NCBI GenBank assembly: GCA_016303065.1
Contig: JAEDMJ010000024.1
Location: forward strand, 1-29,020
DNA from: Clostridiales bacterium
GTDB taxonomy: Bacteria; Bacillota; Clostridia; Oscillospirales; QAMX01
Reading direction: 5' to 3'
Length of the DNA: 29,020 nt
Shown: positions 16,543 through 23,794 of the stretch, one piece after another
Layout: each line of letters opens with the position of its first letter
How positions within the stretch are numbered: position 1 is the stretch's first letter
The notes under the pieces: model-generated
What the model saw: the letters and a program-made list of their open reading frames with translations, nothing else
What the model was told of the DNA's origin: nothing
Database searches by the model: none
Program-made: the position numbers and the translations under genes

Positions 16543-17895
16543 TCAATACCCGGCATATATAAACCCTTCCGTCCCGTCGCTTTCAAAAGCGTCCCGCGCC
16601 GGCTCCGCCCGGGTTCCCCGGTCGGCCAGAAAGTACCTGAGCGCATCGGGAGCGTGGGTTATTGCGTGCGGTTCCGTTGCCGCGTCGTTGTAGTTTTTCG
16701 GATCGTGCTGCAAAAGAGGAAGGCTGCGTATAAGATATCTGCAGGGCGAAAATATCTTGAGTCTCGCCGTCTTCATTCCCAGCTCGTCCGTCACCGGGCG
16801 GAGCCATTCCTTGACCGCCTGCCATCCCGAAACGCGTTCCGCGCACGCCTTCGTAACCGGCACGCCGTGCTCGGCGAATATGTCGGCAATGCCGGCTCCG
16901 GTGTCCTTCTGGCGGTTCCAGATGTCCGGCGGCGCAAGAAAGCAGGATATCTCTTCTTCGCCGGAAAGCCGGAGGATCTCATCCGCCGCCTCCCCGGCGA
17001 TAAGCGGGCGTCCGCCGTCCGAAGCGTTGTCGTTTCCCGAACAGAATTCCCGGTAAACATATGCTCTTCCCGAAAAATCCAGTGCGATCCAGAGAACTGC
17101 CAGCATATCCAGTCCGTAATCCAGCGAAACGGTTTTTCTCCACTCCGCAGGAATCGGAAAGGGTTCGCAGACATGGAGCTCCCTTGAAAATTCCGAAAAA
17201 AACTGCCCGTCGAATATGTCCCAGTCCCCCAGCAAAAGAGCCCTTCTCTCTCTTTCGGGAAGCTCTTCAAGGCGTTTCAGATAACCCGGGTCCGCGCGCA
17301 TCAGAAAAACATTGTCCTTCACGGTCGCCGGGATATAGAGCCTCGTGCGTTCCCCGCAGTATACCTTCCGCCCCGGCGCAGCCCCCGTGTCAATGAACCG
17401 CGCCTTTACAAAATCGTGCCCCACGCCTCCTGGGTTTGTCGAAGACTTCATCCTTTTGGGATATCCGTTGGCGCCGCGTATGCGGCTGAGCATATATTTG
17501 TATTGAAACTCCGTAAAATGGGTGAGCTCGTCAAAACGGATCACGTCGTACTCTGCGGACTGATACTGTCTGACGTCGTTCTCTCTTGCACAGTACCCAA
17601 AGTCAATAATCGAACCGTTCACCAGCTTCATCGCGTGGTCCTGACGGCTGTATCTTCCGAGCTCCGCCGGAACGATGTCCGCGGCCTGACGGATTATGCT
17701 TTTTTCAAGCTCGCCGTAGGTCCTTCTCAGAATAAGCTGTTTTGACCTGGGGTATTTAAGCGCGAAAAGGAAACTGTCGACAACCTGTCCGTAGCTTTTT
17801 CCTCCCCCCGCCGCGCCTCCGTAGAGCACCTCATCCGCCTCGGCATTTATGAAGTCCCTCTGTCTGGAAGTGACCGTCAGATTGAGCTTTTTCAG
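16543..17895 (-). CDS. terL: Terminase large subunit, probable CTG start
   Basis: The protein is about 450 residues if it starts at CTG (17895), overlapping the small subunit stop as CTGA. It includes the conserved N-terminal SRQRDFINAEADEVLYGG leading to Walker A GGAAGGGKS (26-34). A GTG at 17829 would remove that segment and leave Walker A at the extreme N-terminus. Walker B is YDVIRFDELTHF (Asp122-Glu123), followed by STNPGG and the nuclease region with VSLDYGLDM. It is the ATP-driven motor and nuclease that packages DNA through the portal. No ATG, GTG or TTG exists in frame between the small-subunit stop and 17829. A GAGGTGG sequence lies about seven bases before the CTG. Motifs are intact. 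Confidence 0.88.
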   Translation of the reverse strand: MKKLNLTVTSRQRDFINAEADEVLYGGAAGGGKSYGQVVDSFLFALKYPRSKQLILRRTYGELEKSIIRQAADIVPAELGRYSRQDHAMKLVNGSIIDFGYCARENDVRQYQSAEYDVIRFDELTHFTEFQYKYMLSRIRGANGYPKRMKSSTNPGGVGHDFVKARFIDTGAAPGRKVYCGERTRLYIPATVKDNVFLMRADPGYLKRLEELPERERRALLLGDWDIFDGQFFSEFSRELHVCEPFPIPAEWRKTVSLDYGLDMLAVLWIALDFSGRAYVYREFCSGNDNASDGGRPLIAGEAADEILRLSGEEEISCFLAPPDIWNRQKDTGAGIADIFAEHGVPVTKACAERVSGWQAVKEWLRPVTDELGMKTARLKIFSPCRYLIRSLPLLQHDPKNYNDAATEPHAITHAPDALRYFLADRGTRAEPARDAFESDGTEGFIYAGY

Positions 17896-18335
17896 GAGCC
17901 GACCACCTCGATCTCCACCTTCAGGCCTTCGTCGGCGGAAACCCGGACCTCGGGCCTGAAAACGCCGAGGCTCTGACCCAAAAGCTCAAGAGCTTTCATT
18001 GCTCCGCGCGCGTCAAATTTGTATTCCCCGCACACACTGTCCCCCTCGGCCCCTTTCCTTGTCACCGGCTCGGCCTGCATACATCGCTCGTATACCTTTA
18101 TGAGTTCAAGGCATATCCGCTCCGGCGTATATCCGCTGGCTCTGAGCCGAAGCGCCGCCCTCTCCCGCATATACTCCATGACCGAGTCGTTCAAAAGAAG
18201 CTTTTTCGCGGCGGCGGCGGCCTTTTTTCCCGCCGGAGCAAGCCCGGCTCTGACGACGGCTTCTTCCGCGTTTTCACCGTTGAGCCGTTCCAGCTCCTCA
18301 ACAAATTCCGCTTCCCTTCGTTTGAGCCTGTTCAA
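17892..18335 (-). CDS. terS: Terminase small subunit
   Basis: The protein is 147 residues from a TTG start chosen because AAGGAGG lies six bases upstream; longer in-frame starts would put that site inside the gene. The N-terminus (LKRREAEFVEELERLNGENAEEAVVRAGLAPAGKKAAAAAKKLLLNDSV) is a helix-turn-helix of terminase small subunits, where the AxxAGY-like repeat binds the packaging site, followed by RLRASGYTPERICLELIKVYERC and the MKALELLGQSLGVF helix before a beta-strand tail. It recognises phage DNA and recruits the large subunit, whose gene follows with a four-base overlap. It is preceded by a hairpin and a 160-bp non-coding gap. Confidence 0.88.
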   Translation of the reverse strand: MNRLKRREAEFVEELERLNGENAEEAVVRAGLAPAGKKAAAAAKKLLLNDSVMEYMRERAALRLRASGYTPERICLELIKVYERCMQAEPVTRKGAEGDSVCGEYKFDARGAMKALELLGQSLGVFRPEVRVSADEGLKVEIEVVGS

Positions 18336-18365
18336 TCCATACCTCCTTTCCATTTTTCGAAAACC

Positions 18366-18400
18366 GGAAAAACGGAACGCAGAAAAGCGTTCCGTTTTCC
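18366..18400 (-). terminator. Hairpin upstream of the terminase genes
   Basis: A 14-bp stem with one bulged A (18366-18380 with 18387-18400) lies between the regulator and terminase genes. On the minus strand it is followed by a T-rich tract (CCGTTTTTCCGGTTTTC), so it could attenuate or end regulator transcription ahead of the late genes. The rest of the gap 18336-18494 holds a TGATATCA palindrome at about 18433 but no gene. Confidence 0.5.
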
Positions 18401-18494
18401 GTATCAATGCAACGGAAGTGCCCTGCGGTATAAATGATATCACAATGTTCCGCAGATTTCGTATCCGTTTTTCGGAGCCTGTTTTATGCGGAAA

Positions 18495-18884
18495 TTATAT
18501 CTCTTCTCCCCCGTACATCGCCAGCGCGAACTTTCTCAAGGCTCTGTCCTTGAGCTTATAGATCGCCGCCTGCTCCAAAAACAGCTCCTCGCAAAGGTCC
18601 ATAAGCCATCCCGGCTGTCTGTCGATGAAGAACCTTTCCAGCGTCAGTTTTTCTTCCCGGCTCAATGTGCCAAGCGCATTTTCCACCGCGCCGAGCCAAA
18701 GGTTCACGCATTCAAGCTGGGCTCCGAAACGCCTGCGCCTGTCCGAAAGTTCCTCCCGGTAGGACTCATCCGCGTTTTCAAGCTGTCTGTCAAGCGCCCG
18801 CATCCTCGATTCAAGGTTCACGGCGCTGACTTTGCGCGCCTTGTAGCACTGAAGTTCCTTTTTCGCTTCCTGCTTTGTGTTCAT
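18495..18884 (-). CDS. Phage late regulator, sigma-like/ArpU-RinA type
   Basis: The protein is 129 residues from the ATG at 18884, chosen because GAGAGGAG precedes it by six bases; the open frame runs further upstream through clearly non-coding sequence. An N-terminal coiled coil (about 1-55) is followed by a C-terminal helix-turn-helix resembling sigma-70 region 4: LSREEKLTLERFFIDRQPG and EELFLEQAAIYKLKDRALRKF. Such proteins (ArpU, RinA and relatives) sit immediately upstream of terminase small subunit genes in Gram-positive phages and switch on late genes. This is the first gene of the visible module and the only candidate regulator. Its promoter must lie in 18885-19289. Confidence 0.75.
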   Translation of the reverse strand: MNTKQEAKKELQCYKARKVSAVNLESRMRALDRQLENADESYREELSDRRRRFGAQLECVNLWLGAVENALGTLSREEKLTLERFFIDRQPGWLMDLCEELFLEQAAIYKLKDRALRKFALAMYGGEEI

Positions 18885-19289
18885 AATGATCTCCTCTCTC
18901 TTTTCGTTTTTTATTCCGCGGGGACTTTTTGGCGGAACGGCCGTTTCAAACCCCGGGCTTTCGCGCCTCCGGCTCTTTGAACGCCTTCCTGCTTTTTCCC
19001 GCCCCGCACGGAAATAATACCCCCGCTTTCTGTCAAATAGCGTCGTTTTGTGTCGTTTTATCTGTTTTATTATCAAACCCGGTAATTTTTTTGAGAGAGC
19101 CCTTCTTTGGGCGCCGGTTCCGCTTTTACCCCCAAAAACGCCGCCGGACCCGGCTTTTTTTGGGTAAAACAAGTCTTTTTCCGGGGAAAAGCGCAAAGGC
19201 CGCGCCCGGCTCCGGCTTTTCCCGGGTGCAAAAAAAAGCGCCCCTGAAGTTTTCGGCAGCAATACGCAAATTGTCGTCCGGAATTTCAA
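18885..19289. other. Gap between phage module and GH3 gene
   Basis: No gene is supported in this 405-bp stretch, although frames run through it on both strands. It contains two GTCGTTTT copies ten bases apart (19042 and 19052), a possible operator for the minus-strand phage promoter, and a GCCG/CGGC hairpin with a T-run near 19143-19165 on the plus strand. I see no well-spaced minus-strand -35/-10 pair. Bases near 19200 are rich in C-runs and hairpins. It may include the right edge of the inserted phage DNA. Confidence 0.45.
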
Positions 19290-19318
19290 TTGACACTCCG
19301 CTTTTTTTCCATTATCAT
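19290..19318 (+). promoter_or_regulatory. Sigma-A promoter for the first GH3 gene
   Basis: TTGACA at 19290-19295 is followed after 17 bases by TATCAT at 19313-19318; the gene begins 34 bases downstream. The consensus -35 and ideal spacing make this a likely strong promoter. Confidence 0.75.
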
Positions 19319-19351
19319 AAATCAAAAATAAACAGAAAAGGATCTGCCAAA

Positions 19352-21604
19352 ATGGAAGCTTACCGCGACCCGTCACTTCCCATAGAAGAACGTCTTGACG
19401 ACCTCATGTCGCGAATGACCCTTGAAGAAAAAATTTCACAGCTGGACATGAGATTCGGAAACCAATACTGCACAAAGTGCGACCCCAATCACCGATGCTC
19501 CGTAGCCCCGGATTCCGATTACGACTGGGACAGATTCCGCGCGGAGTTCGGAGACCGAAGCGTCGGATATATACATGACAACTACTCCGTGCCAAGCCTT
19601 ATGAACAGGCTCCAGCGCTGGTTCGTCGAGGAGACGCGGCTGGGCATACCCTGTATATTCACTGCCGAAGCCCTGCACGGAGTATGCGGCACGCGCGGAA
19701 CGATCCTCCCAATACCGACGAGCTGGGCTTCGACCTTTGATCCGGAGCTTGCCCGCCGTGCGGGAGAGGTCATTGCCGCCGAAACCCGCTCTCTCGGACT
19801 TCACGAGATCCTTGCGCCGAACCTTGACGTGGCGCGCGACCCCCGGTGGGGCCGCACCGAGGAGACCTTCGGAGAGGACACGTATCTCTCGTCCCGTATG
19901 GCCGCCGCGGTCATCTCCGGAGAACAGAAGGGGGACATAAGCCGCCCCGACGCCGTAATTGCCGAACCGAAGCACTACTGCGTCCACGGAATCCCAGAAA
20001 ACGGCGTAAACTGTTCCCCGGCCAGAGTCGGCGTCCGCGAGGTCGAAAGCTGTTATCTTCCCGTGTTCGAGGCGGGTATCTGTGAAGCCGGAGCCTTTGA
20101 CGTCATGGTCAGCTACAACTGCATCGACAGCGACCTGATGATGACCTCGTCCCACTATCTCCGCGACGTTCTGAAAGACCGCCTCGGGCTCAAGGGAATC
20201 TGCCGTTCCGACTGGGGCGGGCTCCGCCGCGTCCACTATCTCCACAGGCTTGCCGAAAACGAGAAAGAAGCCATATATCTTGCAAAGAAAAACGGACTCG
20301 ACTGCCAGGGGGGCGACGAATACCCCCACAACGTCTGGCTCAGCAATCTCTGCGAGCTTGTCCGCGAGGGGCGCATATCCGAGGAAAACATCGACGACTC
20401 CTGCCGCCGCGTCCTGCGCCTGAAGTTCATGCTCGGGCTCTTTGAGCACCCCTATACCGACGAAGAGCGCTGGAAAGAGGTCGTCCTCTGCGGCAAGCAC
20501 CGCGACACCGCCCTTGAGCTTGCCGAAAAGGCGATGATCCTTCTCAAAAACGACGGAACTCTTCCCCTCAGGCCCGAAAAATACCGCTCCATCGCTCTCA
20601 TCGGCCCCTCTTCCAACGACCAAAGACTCGGAGGCTATTCCTCCGTTCCCGTCGGAAGAAAGCTTGACAGCGTTTACGACGTCCTGAAGCGCGAGCTCGG
20701 CGACAGGGTCGAAATCCGCCAGTGCGACGGCTGCGGCATAAGCGGCGACGAGGCGCACCCCTTCGGCCTCTCCGACCAGCAGCACCTCCAGATAACCGGC
20801 GAACGCGTTATCGAGAACAATATCGAAGAGGCAGTCTCCATTGCTTCGGACTGCGACCTCATCATCTTTGTCGGCGGCGACGATCAGATATCCAGCGGAG
20901 AGGGCCGCGACAGATGCCGGCTCACCCTCTGTGGCCGCCAGAGAGAACTGCTGCTCCGTCTCGGCGCTCTCGGCAAGCCCCTTGTTTTCGTCCTTGAAAA
21001 CGGCAAGCCTCTCGACATATCCGCCGAAAGCGAAGTTTCAAACGCGATCCTCGAAACCTGGTTCGGCGGCGAGCGCGGCGCGGAAGCCATTGTCGACACA
21101 CTTCTGGGACGGAACAATCCGGCCGGACGCCTCCCCTTCTCCCTTCCCCGAAACTCCGGAATGATCCCCTGCTATTACTCAATGCTTCCCGGAAGCAGCA
21201 ACGAGTACTACGAGGGCGACGGCTCCGCGCTCTATCCCTTTGGCTTCGGCCTTTCCTACACGAGCTTTGAATACTCCGGTCTTCTCCTTGAAAAGACCGG
21301 GCCTGCCGGCGTAAGAGTGACGCTCACCGTCAAAAACACGGGCGTCACAGCCGGAGACGAGGTCGTCCAGATCTACGTTGAGGACTGTGAAAGCACCGTC
21401 GTCACTCCACCCCTCCTTCTCAAAGCCTTTTCCCGGATCTCCCTCAGCCCCGGCGAAAGCAAAACTCTGAGCTTTGACCTCGACCAAAAGGCGTTCCGGC
21501 TTATGAACGCCGGATACGAATGGGTCGTGGAACCCGGAAAATTCCGGATCTGCGCCGCGGCCTCCTCCCGCGACATCCGCCTCGAAGGAACCGTCACGCT
21601 GTAA
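19352..21604 (+). CDS. GH3 beta-glucosidase-type glycosidase, cytoplasmic
   Basis: This 750-residue protein has the GH3 N-terminal barrel (about 30-370), with the IPTSWASTFD and GLHEILAPNLDVARDPRWGRTEETFGED signature, the substrate-binding pair Lys207-His208 in EPKHY and the nucleophile Asp287 in RSDWGG. The second alpha/beta domain begins near 400 (MILLKNDGTLPLRP) and a fibronectin-III-like domain closes the chain (GDEVVQIYVEDCESTVVTPP). It lacks a signal peptide, so it likely acts on imported oligosaccharides. Near residues 30-45 it carries an unusual Cys cluster (YCTKC...HRCSVAP) absent from most family members I know. The start at 19352 has AAAAGGA 11 bases upstream; frames beginning before it are non-coding. 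It converges with another GH3 gene, and a shared terminator stem follows. Substrate specificity cannot be fixed from sequence. Confidence 0.92.
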   Translation: MEAYRDPSLPIEERLDDLMSRMTLEEKISQLDMRFGNQYCTKCDPNHRCSVAPDSDYDWDRFRAEFGDRSVGYIHDNYSVPSLMNRLQRWFVEETRLGIPCIFTAEALHGVCGTRGTILPIPTSWASTFDPELARRAGEVIAAETRSLGLHEILAPNLDVARDPRWGRTEETFGEDTYLSSRMAAAVISGEQKGDISRPDAVIAEPKHYCVHGIPENGVNCSPARVGVREVESCYLPVFEAGICEAGAFDVMVSYNCIDSDLMMTSSHYLRDVLKDRLGLKGICRSDWGGLRRVHYLHRLAENEKEAIYLAKKNGLDCQGGDEYPHNVWLSNLCELVREGRISEENIDDSCRRVLRLKFMLGLFEHPYTDEERWKEVVLCGKHRDTALELAEKAMILLKNDGTLPLRPEKYRSIALIGPSSNDQRLGGYSSVPVGRKLDSVYDVLKRELGDRVEIRQCDGCGISGDEAHPFGLSDQQHLQITGERVIENNIEEAVSIASDCDLIIFVGGDDQISSGEGRDRCRLTLCGRQRELLLRLGALGKPLVFVLENGKPLDISAESEVSNAILETWFGGERGAEAIVDTLLGRNNPAGRLPFSLPRNSGMIPCYYSMLPGSSNEYYEGDGSALYPFGFGLSYTSFEYSGLLLEKTGPAGVRVTLTVKNTGVTAGDEVVQIYVEDCESTVVTPPLLLKAFSRISLSPGESKTLSFDLDQKAFRLMNAGYEWVVEPGKFRICAAASSRDIRLEGTVTL

Positions 21605-21625
21605 ATACACAAAAAACAAATGGAT

Positions 21626-21674
21626 ATAAATAAAGTCTGCCTTAACCCAAACGGTTAAGGCAGACTTTATTTAT
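21626..21674. terminator. Bidirectional terminator between convergent GH3 genes
   Basis: A perfect 22-bp stem (21626-21647 with 21653-21674) with a five-base loop lies in the 106-bp gap between the two convergent genes. The A-rich start and T-rich end (ATAAATAAAG...CTTTATTTAT) give a U-tract on both strands, so it should stop transcription from both sides. Confidence 0.85.
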
Positions 21675-21710
21675 ACGGCGATATATCCCGATATACGGTT
21701 TTTGTACGTC

Positions 21711-23600
21711 TTACTCCGCCGTGTCGTCCGGCACATCGACGGTCAGCTTTTCTCCGGCCTTCAAAAAGACCTTTCTGAACCCGACAAGACGCCTTTCCGG
21801 ACGGTTTTCAAACCTCAGCACGCTGTACGCCGTGTCGGTTTTTCCGACGTTTTCAAGCACGACACGCTCCGCGTCCAGCCACTCCTCGCGTATCTCCGAA
21901 TACGTCAGACCGTGCCCAAAGGGATACACGGGCGTACCGGTGAAATAGCGGTACGTGCGGTTTTCCATGGAATAGTCCTCAAAGGGCGGAAGATCCGCCG
22001 AAGAAGCGTAGAAAGTGACGGGAAGTCTTCCCGACGGGCTGACCTTTCCGAAGAGCACATCCGCCAAAGCTCTGCCGCCCTGGGCTCCGGGATAGAAGCA
22101 CTGGACGACCGCGGCACAGCGCTTGTCCTGTTCCCCGAGAGCCACTGCGCTTCCGCTTATATTGACGAAAACGACCGGCTTTCCAAGCTTCATGATCTCT
22201 TCGAAAAGGTACTTCTGCGACTGCGGAAGCTCGATATCCGCCCTGTCTCCGTCGAGGCCGCTGTTCCGGGCGTCCCCCTGTTCGCCTTCCATGGACGGGT
22301 TGAGACCCATGACCATGACCACAACGTCGGCGCCCGCTGCGGTTATGATCGCGTCGCGGGTGATATTCTCGTCATACTGTCCGGGCATAAGAAAGCTGTG
22401 ACAGCCTTTTGAAGAATAAACCCTTCTCCCGGCGGCCTCTCTGATTCCCTCCAGCACCGTGACGTACTCGCTCGGGGTACCGGCATAGTTGGCCGTGAGA
22501 ACGCTTCTGTCGTCGGCGTTCGGGCCGATAACCGCAATTCTGCACTTTGGATCGAGCGGAAGAATTCCGTCGTTTTTGAGAAGCACGACGCTGTCCGCCG
22601 CGGCCTTTCTCGAAAGCGCCAGATGCTCCGGACACTCTATCACATCGTAGGGTATGCTGTCGTACTCACAGTCGCTGTCAAACATTCCAAGGCGGATCCG
22701 CGCTTCAAAGAGCCGTTCCACGGCGCGTGTGACCTTTTCCTCCGAAAGAAGCCCGAGGGCGACCGAAGTTTTGAGCCACTGATAGGCGCTTCCGCAGTTC
22801 AGGTCGCACCCGCTGTTCACCGCAAGCGCCGCGCTCTCCGCCGCGTTGGCCGTGACCCCGTGGTTTTCGTTGAAGTCGCACACCGCGCCGCAGTCCGAAA
22901 CCACATATCCGTCAAAGCCGAACTCTTCGCGGAGCGTCTTTTCCAAAAGGAACGGGCTTCCGCAGCAGGGTTCTCCGTAAACGCGGTTGTAGGCGCCCAT
23001 GACGCACGACGGTTCGCAGTGCTTTATACAGTACCGGAAGGCCCAGAGGTAGGTTTCCCGAAGGTCCCTTTCGGAAGGATTGACGTCAAAGCCGTGGCGA
23101 AGGTTTTCCGGACCGCTGTGTACGGCAAAGTGCTTGAGAGTTGCGTCGGCTTTGCGGTATTTTCCCTTTCCCTGAAGGCCTCTGACAAAACCTGCGGCCA
23201 TCCGCCCCGTAAGGCAAGGGTCTTCGCCGTAAGTCTCGTGGCCCCGGCCCCATCTCGGATCCCGGAAGATGTTGATATTCGGCGCGAAAAAGTTGATTCC
23301 CTGGTAAATTCCGGTATCTCCGAATTTGCGGTACTCGTTGAATTTCGCCCGGCCCTCCGTCGAAACGGCGTCGCCGATGCGCTCCATAAGCTCGCTGTCA
23401 AAGCTGGCAGCCATCGCGATCGCCTGGGGAAAGACCGTCGCCGAACCTGAGCGGGCGACGCCGTGAAGGCATTCGTTCCACCAGTTATATCCCGGAATAC
23501 CGAGTCTGGGAATGGCCGGCGCATCGTACCTCATCTGGGAAAGCTTCTCCTGAAGGGTCATTTTCGCGACAAGCTCTTTCGCTCTCTCTTTAAATGTCAT
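21711..23600 (-). CDS. GH3 beta-xylosidase/arabinosidase-type glycosidase
   Basis: The 629-residue protein begins at the ATG at 23600, which has AAGGAG nine bases upstream; an ATG nine bases earlier abuts that site. The barrel has YNWWNECLHGVAR, FAPNINIFRDPRWGRGHETYGEDP, the Lys156-His157 pair and the nucleophile Asp236 in VVSDCGAV. The SDCGA form and the WWNE motif are those of the GH3 xylan beta-xylosidase/alpha-arabinosidase group. The C-terminal domain holds the acid/base region SMEGEQGDARNSGLDGDRADIELP. The fibronectin-like tail (from about 570) is short and ends at VDVPDDTAE, so the usual last strands are cut short. No signal peptide is seen, so it is cytoplasmic. It converges with the other GH3 and is divergent from a lipoprotein gene. 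Confidence 0.92.
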   Translation of the reverse strand: MTFKERAKELVAKMTLQEKLSQMRYDAPAIPRLGIPGYNWWNECLHGVARSGSATVFPQAIAMAASFDSELMERIGDAVSTEGRAKFNEYRKFGDTGIYQGINFFAPNINIFRDPRWGRGHETYGEDPCLTGRMAAGFVRGLQGKGKYRKADATLKHFAVHSGPENLRHGFDVNPSERDLRETYLWAFRYCIKHCEPSCVMGAYNRVYGEPCCGSPFLLEKTLREEFGFDGYVVSDCGAVCDFNENHGVTANAAESAALAVNSGCDLNCGSAYQWLKTSVALGLLSEEKVTRAVERLFEARIRLGMFDSDCEYDSIPYDVIECPEHLALSRKAAADSVVLLKNDGILPLDPKCRIAVIGPNADDRSVLTANYAGTPSEYVTVLEGIREAAGRRVYSSKGCHSFLMPGQYDENITRDAIITAAGADVVVMVMGLNPSMEGEQGDARNSGLDGDRADIELPQSQKYLFEEIMKLGKPVVFVNISGSAVALGEQDKRCAAVVQCFYPGAQGGRALADVLFGKVSPSGRLPVTFYASSADLPPFEDYSMENRTYRYFTGTPVYPFGHGLTYSEIREEWLDAERVVLENVGKTDTAYSVLRFENRPERRLVGFRKVFLKAGEKLTVDVPDDTAE

Positions 23601-23673
23601 CGTCAGCATTCTCCTTACGAAATAAGCTCAAACCGTCGTATCCGTCAAAGCTGTGAATTTGTGATTTTGTTAT

Positions 23674-23703
23674 ATTATATAACATCTCCCCCCTTCCGCG
23701 CAA
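23674..23703 (-). promoter_or_regulatory. Probable promoter for the beta-xylosidase gene
   Basis: On the minus strand TTGCGC (23703-23698) is followed after 18 bases by TATAAT (23679-23674), about 74 bases before the gene start. The -10 is perfect and the -35 weak, suggesting activator control. It is back-to-back with the plus-strand promoter at 23714. Confidence 0.5.
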
Positions 23704-23713
23704 GGCTTCTCCA

Positions 23714-23742
23714 TTGAAAAAAAGCCTCCCATGTGCTATAAT
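23714..23742 (+). promoter_or_regulatory. Sigma-A promoter for the lipoprotein gene
   Basis: TTGAAA at 23714-23719, a 17-base spacer, and TATAAT at 23737-23742 preceded by TGC (extended -10). The gene starts 52 bases after the -10. Confidence 0.75.
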
Positions 23743-23794
23743 GGACACCTGACACAGAGTATGTCCCAAAACCAGGAAGGGGTGATCCCGCAAC

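Larger units (their letters stand above)
6918..18884 (-). mobile_element. Podovirus-like packaging, virion and lysis module lacking integration and replication genes
   Basis: All genes between 6918 and 18884 lie on the minus strand in late-gene order: sigma-like regulator, terminase small and large subunits, small membrane protein, portal, scaffold, coat, connector, tail nozzle, fibre, XhlA-like protein, holin, GH25 endolysin, coiled-coil virion protein. The order matches P22-like podoviruses of Gram-positive hosts. No integrase, repressor, replication gene or tape measure is present, and host genes resume directly on both sides. Codon use and GC content resemble the flanks. The portal frame is interrupted by TGA. 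This could be a decayed prophage or a domesticated packaging element of gene-transfer-agent type; the sequence does not decide. Confidence 0.85.

Noticed and set aside
18885..19376. N-terminal extension of the phage regulator frame on the minus strand
   Set aside because: The added 160 residues are low-complexity Arg/Lys/Ser sequence across an intergenic region; a strong ribosome binding site fixes the start at 18884.
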